Positions 16,176 to 23,891 of a stretch of 30,166 bases of DNA are shown in pieces. The notes below the pieces were generated by a model. It was given only the letters and a program-made list of their open reading frames with translations. It ran no database searches and had not been told where the DNA came from. Position numbers and translations under genes: made by a program. The stretch comes from Planctomycetota bacterium (GTDB taxonomy: Bacteria > Planctomycetota > Phycisphaerae > WQYP01), in NCBI GenBank assembly GCA_021809365.1, contig JAKBAC010000029.1, positions 1 to 30,166 on the forward strand, given 5' to 3'. The first letter of the stretch is position 1; each line of letters opens with the position of its first letter.

Positions 16176-19100
16176 ATGACGGCTACCGCACAAACTGATT
16201 CCAAACTGATTCCCGTGGGTTCTCGATCTAATCTCGCCAGTTACATTCGCCTGCGACTCAAAGCGCTGGGATTGGCATCCATTGATGATAACGTATCTCA
16301 TGGGGCGCTGGATGAGCTGGCCAATGGATTGCTGGCCAACTTTCGCCAGAAAAGCCGACTGCTCAAAGAGTATCGCGTACCTGTGGATCAACGCATTGAA
16401 AACTTTCTGAATAAACAGATCGGGCCGCTGCCCCATCCATTACGGCTGCCCGCTATAACATTCGGACTTAGCAGTCCCGGTATTGGCCGGGAACTTTCGC
16501 TTCCACGACTTGGCGATCATATTGAGAACTCTTACGTTTCCAGTTACCGCGTGCATAATGGAGTATTGCATAATCCGCGCAGCGACCGCAGAACCACCAA
16601 GGGTACTTTCCATATCGCGGACTGCGGACTGCCCGTGCCAGCCGATAAGATTGCCGTGCCGCCCGCGCTTTTTGCCGCGTTGTTCAGGGAAGCACTCAAT
16701 CCGCCACGCGAACTGATGACACTGCCGTATACGGTCGATGTTCCCGGCGGCGTTGAAGTTTTCTGCTCCCTGCTCCTACGCCCCGTCGTGGTACCGGAGA
16801 TTCCCGGCATAAGTCCGGAGAAAACCATGGAGATCCATTTTTTTGCTCCCGGCAGCCTGGTGAGCAACCTGGATTTCGTGGAGTCCATTTTCGGAAATGC
16901 GGGCGATCCGGCCTTACCCGAAAATGACGCCGCCCTGGACGCGGAGCACTGGACCGGCCACACCGGCTGTGTCATACTTGCTCCCCACCTGACCCAATGC
17001 GGTAAAAAGCAACTGGGGTTGCCCCACTGGGATCACGCCACGGATCGGCAGAAGCGTGATGGCATGTGCTGGAAGACCGAAGATGAACGATACAACAACG
17101 GATCAGCCTTCAAGCTCACCTGCCGCAGCGCTGCCGGGGTGATGGTCACCCTCATTGCCGACAATTATTTCGGCTATTGCAAAAAGGAAGTCAAAACACA
17201 AATCAGCTTCGCCGCCAATCTTCTGGGCAATGCCGAGGAAGAACACTCCGGCGGAGCGGTGGCATTCGCCAGCTATAGCCTCGGTGCGGAATACACACAC
17301 CGCGAAAAATACTGGAACGGCAGAACCTTCGACGATGTGGCGCGGGACTACGGATCCAGAATGACCATCATGCCTGAAGGCTACGGCATTGACACAACCT
17401 GGCCTGAACTTATTTACCTCCCGCATGAAGTCCACATGGATTTGTATCAACTTGTCATCACCTGGAAAACCGCCGGCATAACGCACAGTATTCCCCTGCT
17501 GGCGGATAAAATATATCTGACGCCTTCCGGTGAAAAACTTTTTCTCAACAAACATCCCGGTTCAGACCGCTTCCGCATTATCGTCACCACCGCCGAGGGA
17601 ACATTCTGCCACAAACCCTGCACGGTCAGCGGCGGCGGTAAAAGCGAAATCAGCAAAAGCATCGCTGATTACATGATTTATGGCCCGATCTACATCAACA
17701 ATCTTGAAACCGATCTCAAAGCGGTTGATGCCATTCTGGCCAGGGATCACGCCCTGCGATGGAAACCCGGTAAGGACCCACATGATTATTCCGTCACCCC
17801 CAGCCGACCGATTTTGAGTCCGGCTCGTTCGCTGGGCAGTGTCATTAAGTTACTGACCCCCAGCGCTGATTACACGGATGATTACAATCACTGGCTTACC
17901 TCGATTCCCGCCAATATTCTGGCGCTGGTCTTTCTTATCAAACGACTTTATAAGCCGGAATGGGGGGACAACTGGCGCAGCCATTTTTCCGTCGATATTA
18001 TCAATGGGGAACCGGGCCATGAATTGAAAATGGATGACCGCAAGGCCGCCGGAACCTATCTGCGTGTCGGCCTGTTACCCAATGGCGCGTGGAACACCTT
18101 CAAAGTACGCCAGGATTTTTTTCCCGCAGCCAAAGTTCAGATGGAGGACGACATCACCGCCTCCACGGTCATACCCGCACGCCACTTACCGATTCGCCTT
18201 AGTGCCTCCCCCGGCGCTTCCGTCAAACTGACCTTCAATACCGAGACGCGACTCTTTCAGCGGCCCGATGATGCTGTATATCCAGGCCTTGATCGGCAAA
18301 CCGAATTGGACATGGCGCGGGAGGATAATTTTCTTTCCAATTATGAACCATTGGACACACCAGCCGTTCGGGCCGTAGTGGATCGCGTTACCGAATTTGA
18401 CGCATATACGGACCCGCTCAAGCGATTGCTGCGGCAGGCCGCTAATGCGGGACATGGATATGTGGTATCCTCAGCACATCCGCGCCTGGTTAATGGCAAG
18501 CCCAGTAGAAATCCACGCTATCTCCAATACCGCCCGGACTTGGCGCATCCGCGTGAAACGTATCTGGCCCAAATGGGACTGCGGCTGGCTCGGGCATTGC
18601 CATTAGAGGCCCCCATCGTATTTCCGGTTGATGCGGTGCTGGTGGGACGACGCAATAACCCACCGGATGCAAAAGCCGGAATACGTGCTCTGGCGGTTTA
18701 TAATCCCATTCATTATCAGGAACTGCCCGAACTATTCATGGATTTTATCTGCTCGCTGACCGGAGCCAGCCCCTCCACCACGGGCGCGGGCAGTGAGGGC
18801 GCATTAACCAAAGGACCGTTTAACGCTTTGCTGACCACCGCCGATCTTAACGCGGCTCTGGTCAGTTATGCGCTTACCGAGCTGGCGGGCTTCTCAACCG
18901 CCGCGGGCTATGTGGGTCCTGACCGCAAATTCGGCCATGATATAAGCCTCCTGATTCCGGAACTCTGGTGCCGACTCAAACCGCAGGAGCGCAACCCCGC
19001 ATTTCTGATCGCCGGTGGCTATCTGGAAAAACTCGAAGACTTCGAATATGAAGGCAAAACCATTCCCGCAAGCCGCCTGGGATATCGCGTCACAGCGCGG

Positions 19101-19634
19101 TTCATGCGTACATTTTTGGGCCGCATTTTTGACAATCCCGCCCGCGTGTTCAATGAGGCGGTATTGAAACCCGAACTGCAGGGAATGGATATATTTGTCG
19201 ATGGCGTTCTGAACATTGCGGAAGCCCAGCGGCGCGTAGCATTGCAGTATTTCGACGACGGCTCGGTTGAACAGGCGTGTCCGCCGCTCAAGGCTCTTTT
19301 ATACATCATGGCGTATGGCCAGTTTGAAGGTAAAGATATTCGCCATCCGGAACTGCGCGATATGTTTTCACGCCAGCGGATCCTCGCCAGCCAGTGGTAT
19401 AAAGATCGCCTGATTACCAAGCAAAAAGTGGATGTTGCCCTGTGGACGCGGCATGTTGATTATCTTACAGCGTACAGTGAACAGACCCGCGGCGAACCAG
19501 GTCTGGAGAATCTGCAACTTGCCACACGCCTCGCGAAAGCCCGGCAACAACTCGCCATTGTGAGCAGCCCCGGTTATCTTCAAGCACTTGTTGGCACCAT
19601 CGGCGTGGACCCGTGCCTGTATGGCCCGGTGTAA
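16176..19634 (+). CDS. Probable pyrophosphate-dependent phosphoenolpyruvate carboxykinase
   Basis: This protein of 1152 residues is far longer than GTP- or ATP-PEPCK but matches the roughly 1100-1200 residue PPi-type PEPCK known from Entamoeba and Propionibacterium. That enzyme interconverts oxaloacetate plus PPi with PEP, CO2 and phosphate. Seen in the order expected for the PEPCK core: a P-loop-like SGGGKSE (about 486-492), an EDDITAS segment resembling the kinase-2 DDI motif (about 655-661), and VDAVLVGRRNNPP (about 820-832), resembling the GGRRP region of GTP-PEPCK. ATG at 16176, preceded by GAAAGG. The folD gene follows 12 bases after the stop, so the two are co-transcribed. Assignment rests on length and these motifs, not on an alignment. 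The alternative is an uncharacterised large kinase-like protein. Confidence 0.62.
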   Translation: MTATAQTDSKLIPVGSRSNLASYIRLRLKALGLASIDDNVSHGALDELANGLLANFRQKSRLLKEYRVPVDQRIENFLNKQIGPLPHPLRLPAITFGLSSPGIGRELSLPRLGDHIENSYVSSYRVHNGVLHNPRSDRRTTKGTFHIADCGLPVPADKIAVPPALFAALFREALNPPRELMTLPYTVDVPGGVEVFCSLLLRPVVVPEIPGISPEKTMEIHFFAPGSLVSNLDFVESIFGNAGDPALPENDAALDAEHWTGHTGCVILAPHLTQCGKKQLGLPHWDHATDRQKRDGMCWKTEDERYNNGSAFKLTCRSAAGVMVTLIADNYFGYCKKEVKTQISFAANLLGNAEEEHSGGAVAFASYSLGAEYTHREKYWNGRTFDDVARDYGSRMTIMPEGYGIDTTWPELIYLPHEVHMDLYQLVITWKTAGITHSIPLLADKIYLTPSGEKLFLNKHPGSDRFRIIVTTAEGTFCHKPCTVSGGGKSEISKSIADYMIYGPIYINNLETDLKAVDAILARDHALRWKPGKDPHDYSVTPSRPILSPARSLGSVIKLLTPSADYTDDYNHWLTSIPANILALVFLIKRLYKPEWGDNWRSHFSVDIINGEPGHELKMDDRKAAGTYLRVGLLPNGAWNTFKVRQDFFPAAKVQMEDDITASTVIPARHLPIRLSASPGASVKLTFNTETRLFQRPDDAVYPGLDRQTELDMAREDNFLSNYEPLDTPAVRAVVDRVTEFDAYTDPLKRLLRQAANAGHGYVVSSAHPRLVNGKPSRNPRYLQYRPDLAHPRETYLAQMGLRLARALPLEAPIVFPVDAVLVGRRNNPPDAKAGIRALAVYNPIHYQELPELFMDFICSLTGASPSTTGAGSEGALTKGPFNALLTTADLNAALVSYALTELAGFSTAAGYVGPDRKFGHDISLLIPELWCRLKPQERNPAFLIAGGYLEKLEDFEYEGKTIPASRLGYRVTARFMRTFLGRIFDNPARVFNEAVLKPELQGMDIFVDGVLNIAEAQRRVALQYFDDGSVEQACPPLKALLYIMAYGQFEGKDIRHPELRDMFSRQRILASQWYKDRLITKQKVDVALWTRHVDYLTAYSEQTRGEPGLENLQLATRLAKARQQLAIVSSPGYLQALVGTIGVDPCLYGPV

Positions 19635-19646
19635 CAAGGAGTTGGC

Positions 19647-20537
19647 ATGACCGCCCGGATTATCGATGGAAAGACTCTGGCCGCACAAATTCGACAACAG
19701 GTAACCGCGGATGTACTGGCCATTAAGAATTTCAATCGGCCGGTGTGCCTGGCGGCGGTGCTGGTGGGCAGTTCACCGGCGGCCCGAGTGTACGCTGATA
19801 ATCAGGCCCGCACGTTCGCCCAGGCCGGGGTTGCGTATCAGCTCCATGAACTCTCGGAGAATATTACCCAGCCCGAACTGGACACCATCCTGGCCGGCCT
19901 GGCCAAAGACCCGCTGGTCACCGGCATCATGGTACACCTGCCGCTGCCGCCCCACCTCAACACACAAGAAACGCAATTCCATATTGATATATTAAAAGAT
20001 GTTGAAGGCGTCAACCCCGCCAATATCGGCAACGTACTCTACGGACATCCAATTATCGCGCCTTGTACCGCGCTGGCCGCAATCGCGCTGATTGACACTA
20101 CCGGCACCGCACTGCAAGGTGCGGAGGTCACCGTAGTCGGGGCCAGCCGCATCGCCGGTCGCCCCGCCGCACTATTGCTTACTGAACGCGGTGCCACCGT
20201 CACCGTCTGCCACATTCATACCCGCGATCTGGTCATGCACACCCGGCGAGCGGAAGTGCTTGTGGTGGCTGTCGGCAAACCCGGACTTATTGAGGAACGC
20301 CATGTCCGTCCCGGCGCTGTGGTCGTTGACATCGGCATCAACCGCATCTCCACCACCGATGCCGCAGGCAATGTGATTACCCGCACTGTCGGCGATGTGG
20401 ATTTTGCCGCGGTATCACGAATCGCATCCTGGATCACTCCCGTTCCCGGCGGTGTAGGCCCGGTCACCGTTGCCATGTTGCTGAAAAATACCGTCCGCGC
20501 CGCCCGACTGGTGCATGGATTGGACCAGCCGTTCTGA
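19647..20537 (+). CDS. folD: FolD-like methylenetetrahydrofolate dehydrogenase with altered cyclohydrolase site
   Basis: A 296-residue protein, normal FolD length. The family oxidises 5,10-methylene-THF and hydrolyses 5,10-methenyl-THF. Seen: the Rossmann motif GASRIAGRP, VVAVGKPG, VDIGINR and the C-terminal signature PVPGGVGPVTVAML. ATG at 19647 has AGGAG upstream. The active site is unusual. Tyr49 is kept, but the catalytic Lys expected four residues later (Y-x-x-x-K) is Gln53. The Gln of QLPLP is His97. The second Asp of the KDVDG motif is Glu120 (KDVEG). In human MTHFD1 the Lys-to-Gln change removes cyclohydrolase and keeps dehydrogenase activity. I infer a dehydrogenase-only or otherwise diverged enzyme, in one operon with the PEPCK candidate. 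Confidence 0.88.
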   Translation: MTARIIDGKTLAAQIRQQVTADVLAIKNFNRPVCLAAVLVGSSPAARVYADNQARTFAQAGVAYQLHELSENITQPELDTILAGLAKDPLVTGIMVHLPLPPHLNTQETQFHIDILKDVEGVNPANIGNVLYGHPIIAPCTALAAIALIDTTGTALQGAEVTVVGASRIAGRPAALLLTERGATVTVCHIHTRDLVMHTRRAEVLVVAVGKPGLIEERHVRPGAVVVDIGINRISTTDAAGNVITRTVGDVDFAAVSRIASWITPVPGGVGPVTVAMLLKNTVRAARLVHGLDQPF

Positions 20538-20639
20538 ATCTTGCCGAGAAAATGTTTTTCAGCATTCTTTCCAGCCACCGCCACCGCGGCATCGCCTCGA
20601 GCGCCCAAAGTCCTGCCGCCCCACGCGCCAAAAGGTGTA

Positions 20640-21629
20640 TCACGCCGGCCATTTCTGTAAGGTTCGCATGTAACGAAGGCGCTCACAGGTTTCAGGATCG
20701 GGCATCTGATCAAAACGCATGCGGCCACGCAACTCTTCGATTGAGTTGCATTCCTGCTCCCGCATGCACTTTTCAAATTCCGCCAGCATCTGGCGCACCG
20801 CGGAGGGGCCATCGCGCAGAATCGCCGAGACCACCTGGCCGGCATGGGCACCAGCCTTAATGGCCTTGAATAAATCATCGCCGCTTTCAACTCCGCCGGA
20901 GATGGCCAGTGAAACCTTCAGATGCAGGGCCATCACAGCCAGCCAGTAAAGCCGAATCTGCAGATGCGAGCTGTCGTGGTGGTATTCTGAACCGCCCGCC
21001 GCGGGAGCGGCGCTCTGCTCTTCGGCCTGATAAACGCGGTTAAACAGTACCAGGCCTTTGGCCCCGGCATGTTGTGCCGCGGCGGCAAAATTCGGCAATG
21101 AGGAAAGAAACGGTGAAAGCTTAACGGCCACGGGAATCTTGATGGAGCCGGCCACCATGCGAATGATATCCAGCATCTGCCGTTCAACATCCTGACCACT
21201 GATGGCCGGATCGCTGGGAAATGCGTAGAGATTTAATTCCAGCGCATCGGCACCGGCCTGTTCAATATGCTCGGCATAACGTATCCAGCCGCCTGGCCGC
21301 GATCCATTGAGTGAACCGATTACCGGAACGTCCACCGCTCCCTTAATACGCTCAATGAGGCCGAGATATTCCTTGGGGCTGGCGCGAAATGACGCCGGAT
21401 CAATAAATCCGCCCTGTTCCGGTGCTGCATCGGCATACATTTCCCGCAGATAAACCGTGGAAAAATGCTCGCCATCCAACTGCTCCTGAAACAGCGAGTG
21501 CATGACCACCGCGGCCGCTCCAGCATCCACAAGTTCCCGCACACGATCAGGATCATCGGCAATCGGTGATGCGCCAATCATCAGCGGATTTGTCAACTTT
21601 AATCCCAAGTAGGTTGTTGCCATTTTCAT
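20640..21629 (-). CDS. Dihydroorotate-dehydrogenase-like flavoprotein
   Basis: A 329-residue TIM-barrel flavoprotein of the DHOD-like group. Seen: N-terminal TTYLGLKLTNPLMIGASP, the barrel strands AVKLSPF and LVLFNRVY, and AISGGVESGDDLFKAIKAGA near the phosphate-binding end. The active-site segment that reads LNLSCPN in class 1A DHOD reads LNLYAFP here (about 132-138), so the catalytic Cys/Ser base is missing. It is therefore unlikely to be the pyrimidine enzyme PyrD. ATG at 21629 with GGAG upstream. It lies 61 bases after the DsrE-family gene on the same strand and may be the last gene of the Hdr-like operon. It converges on folD. Its redox partner and substrate are unknown. Confidence 0.8.
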   Translation of the reverse strand: MKMATTYLGLKLTNPLMIGASPIADDPDRVRELVDAGAAAVVMHSLFQEQLDGEHFSTVYLREMYADAAPEQGGFIDPASFRASPKEYLGLIERIKGAVDVPVIGSLNGSRPGGWIRYAEHIEQAGADALELNLYAFPSDPAISGQDVERQMLDIIRMVAGSIKIPVAVKLSPFLSSLPNFAAAAQHAGAKGLVLFNRVYQAEEQSAAPAAGGSEYHHDSSHLQIRLYWLAVMALHLKVSLAISGGVESGDDLFKAIKAGAHAGQVVSAILRDGPSAVRQMLAEFEKCMREQECNSIEELRGRMRFDQMPDPETCERLRYMRTLQKWPA

Positions 21630-21690
21630 AGAGATTCTCCGTTACACCCTTGGCCAAACGACTCCAAGCCGGGATATTTTACAGTGTCTC

Positions 21691-22248
21691 TTACAAAAAA
21701 AGAACCTGCTTGGATTCGCTGATCAGGTTAATGAATGTGCCGACACCGACATAATCCAGATTCGGATAATCCAACATTTCCTCGGCTTTGAAGCCCATGA
21801 CATTCATGGACATCTCGCAGATGTGGATGCGCACACCCAGGTCTCCCGCATCTTTGATAAGATCCTCCAGGGATTTAACTCCCCGTTGCCGCATGACGCC
21901 GCGGATCATCTTCGGCCCGATTCCCGCCATCTGCATTTTCGAAAGCGGCAACGCTTTTGAGCCGCGCGGCAGCATCATGCCGAACATGCGATCGAGAAAT
22001 CCTTTCTTGGCCGCTTTTTTGGGATCGCGCAGAGCCGCGATCGCCCAGAAGGTAAAAAACATGTCCACCTGAATGTCATAGGCCACCGCGCCCAGCGCGA
22101 TGATGAACGCCGCGATGGTCGAATCCAGATCACCCTGCATGACACCAATCGCCAGCCGATCATTGCCCGCGGACTTTTCCAGCGCACCGACGCGCGTCGT
22201 TAATTCGGCGATTTTTTTGTCTATATCTGAGATTTCCAATACCGCCAT
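21691..22248 (-). CDS. DsrE/DsrF/DrsH-like (DsrE2-type) sulfur-relay protein
   Basis: A 185-residue protein. Residues 5-28 are a charged helix with coiled-coil character. The rest is a DsrE-like fold with the segment RLAIGVMQGDLDSTIAAFI, a hydrophobic stretch around 62-73, and the conserved Cys144 in HICEMSMNVMG, the only cysteine. In sulfur-oxidising bacteria, proteins of this group carry persulfide sulfur between TusA and Hdr-like or Dsr complexes. ATG at 22248 with AAGGAG nine bases upstream. It is transcribed with the QmoC/HdrC-like gene (107 bases upstream) and, through the operon, with TusA. Carrier function is inferred from family and context. Confidence 0.85.
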   Translation of the reverse strand: MAVLEISDIDKKIAELTTRVGALEKSAGNDRLAIGVMQGDLDSTIAAFIIALGAVAYDIQVDMFFTFWAIAALRDPKKAAKKGFLDRMFGMMLPRGSKALPLSKMQMAGIGPKMIRGVMRQRGVKSLEDLIKDAGDLGVRIHICEMSMNVMGFKAEEMLDYPNLDYVGVGTFINLISESKQVLFL

Positions 22249-22355
22249 GATGAACTCCTTATTGTTTGACTATTCCGCCATGCGCACTTTGACCGATACC
22301 GACGTTCCGGAAGTATGACACACCATTTCGCCCACTGCCCCCCGGCGGCGGCAGA

Positions 22356-23513
22356 TCAGGCCGCCATCGCCTCAACGGGTTGCTCCCGCGATGAGCCGCC
22401 GGCCTTTGCCGCCGCATGTTTGACTCCCGCAAGATAGATCGACAGGGGCCGATACATAATGTGTGACCATTTACTGAACGGTACTTCCACCACCAGCATC
22501 GGTACCGCAATGGACAGGTGAATGACATAAATCAGATAGGTTGCCATGGGTAGACCGCCCACGCGGAAAATATTGACCATGATTCCCGTTAATGCGGTGA
22601 GAAACAGCATGATCAGAAATATCCAATCGCTGGCTTCACTGAACAGATGGATCGGCTCCTTTCGCCGCCAGCGGGAAATCATAAAATCCATGGTTGGATA
22701 AAGTAAGGCGATCGTGGCATAGTAACCCCAGAGGCGTTGCGGGTAATAAAATGGATAAATGGTGTCGGTCTGAAACCATCGCAACAGGATCAGAATCAGC
22801 GTCAACATGCTCAAGTATCCGGTCACCAACAGCAGGTGTTTGATCCAGCGAATGCCGCTGGGATGGGATCCGCATTTCTTCCATCTTTTTTGCGTAAATA
22901 AGTGAACGAAAAACACGGGAACCTGTTGGAGGAAAATCAGCGGAGAAATACGAAACATGTTCCGGCGTCCCAGCGTCCACCAGGTCATTCGCACTGCGCC
23001 CGCAAGCAGGAAGAACGAGAGCACGCCCGCCATGATCCAGTCACCCAACTCCACGGCATGCACCGGCGCAAACGTATTGAGTTCCACTTTGTTGAGCACC
23101 ATGGGACCATGCAGCGCCACAAACAGCCCCGTAACGAATAATCCCACCAGCACAATGGCGAGAATTTCCGCCAGCGCCGATTTGTAAAATAATTTGGCCA
23201 GACCGGTAAAATCATACCGCGACGTAAGATATCGGCGTGAGGCCATCATGGTTTCAGCCGGATTGGCTGCGCGCGGGCAGTTCGTGGTGCAATCACCGCA
23301 GTAATAGCACATCCAGGGGTCCAGGCTTTCCTCCAGTTTGGCCTGTTGCCCCGTCTGAATCAGCCGGATGACACGCCTGGGAAAACCACCACCGGAATCT
23401 TCCGACATGGGGCAGATGGTGGTGCAGGTTCCACAGTTCATGCACATATCCACATCTTTTCCGCCGAATTGGGTAATATCCAGATGCAAATCCGAATTAA
23501 ATTTTCCAGCCAT
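22356..23513 (-). CDS. HdrC-HdrE fusion membrane subunit, QmoC-like
   Basis: A 385-residue protein. The N-terminal HdrC-like domain binds two [4Fe-4S] clusters: C24/C27/C30/C34 and C69/C72/C75/C79, each CxxCxxCxxxC. The C-terminal part has about six hydrophobic segments between residues 95 and 365, like the NarI/DsrM/HdrE cytochrome b family. This domain pair is the QmoC architecture, in which the cytochrome exchanges electrons with menaquinone and the clusters connect to HdrA-like flavoproteins. ATG at 23513 with GAGG upstream. It lies ten bases after the small basic protein gene. Electron direction (quinone reduction or oxidation) cannot be read from sequence. Confidence 0.85.
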   Translation of the reverse strand: MAGKFNSDLHLDITQFGGKDVDMCMNCGTCTTICPMSEDSGGGFPRRVIRLIQTGQQAKLEESLDPWMCYYCGDCTTNCPRAANPAETMMASRRYLTSRYDFTGLAKLFYKSALAEILAIVLVGLFVTGLFVALHGPMVLNKVELNTFAPVHAVELGDWIMAGVLSFFLLAGAVRMTWWTLGRRNMFRISPLIFLQQVPVFFVHLFTQKRWKKCGSHPSGIRWIKHLLLVTGYLSMLTLILILLRWFQTDTIYPFYYPQRLWGYYATIALLYPTMDFMISRWRRKEPIHLFSEASDWIFLIMLFLTALTGIMVNIFRVGGLPMATYLIYVIHLSIAVPMLVVEVPFSKWSHIMYRPLSIYLAGVKHAAAKAGGSSREQPVEAMAA

Positions 23514-23522
23514 GGTACTACC

Positions 23523-23876
23523 TCACGTTTTTCCTGTCACACTCTGATTTTTCGGTGAATCCTCCGCCTTTTTCGGCGTTTCCGGCTCCGTGAGGCCATA
23601 GCGGATATATCCGTCCGCTTCACCAAGTTCCCGCACTTCGCCGTACTTGCGCATTCCGGCGATGTGCCGCAATACCTCATGGGCGGGCAATTGCAGCCCC
23701 GTTGCCAACGCGGGCACGGTATCAGGCCGGCTTTGCAGGGATTTTCGGATGGCCTTGCGTGCCGTGAGAAAATCCTTATGCCGCTTCAACTTCATCTCGT
23801 CGGTGCCACCGATGCGGCCACGAAAGTCGGCCAAGGCCTTTTTTTGTTCCGCCGTAAGTGTTTTTTTTGCCGCCAT
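23523..23876 (-). CDS. Small basic protein of the Hdr-like operon, possible winged helix
   Basis: A 117-residue, Lys/Arg-rich soluble protein of no firmly recognised family. Residues about 30-95 show a helix-helix-turn pattern (HKDFLTARKAIRKSLQ, then VPALATGLQLPAHEVLRHI, then KYGEVRELGEADGYIRYGL) that looks like a winged helix with a final beta hairpin. The C-terminal 20 residues are charged and disordered-looking. It has no cysteine. ATG at 23876 has a strong AAGGAG. It sits between hdrA and the QmoC-like gene with spacings of 15 and 9 bases, so it is an integral operon member. Its role could be DNA binding or assembly of the complex. Confidence 0.75.
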   Translation of the reverse strand: MAAKKTLTAEQKKALADFRGRIGGTDEMKLKRHKDFLTARKAIRKSLQSRPDTVPALATGLQLPAHEVLRHIAGMRKYGEVRELGEADGYIRYGLTEPETPKKAEDSPKNQSVTGKT

Positions 23877-23891
23877 GGGATTTACTCCTTT

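Noticed and set aside
20538..20639. Terminator between convergent folD and the DHOD-like gene
   Set aside because: Only a short A/T-rich imperfect complement is seen, with no stable GC stem.
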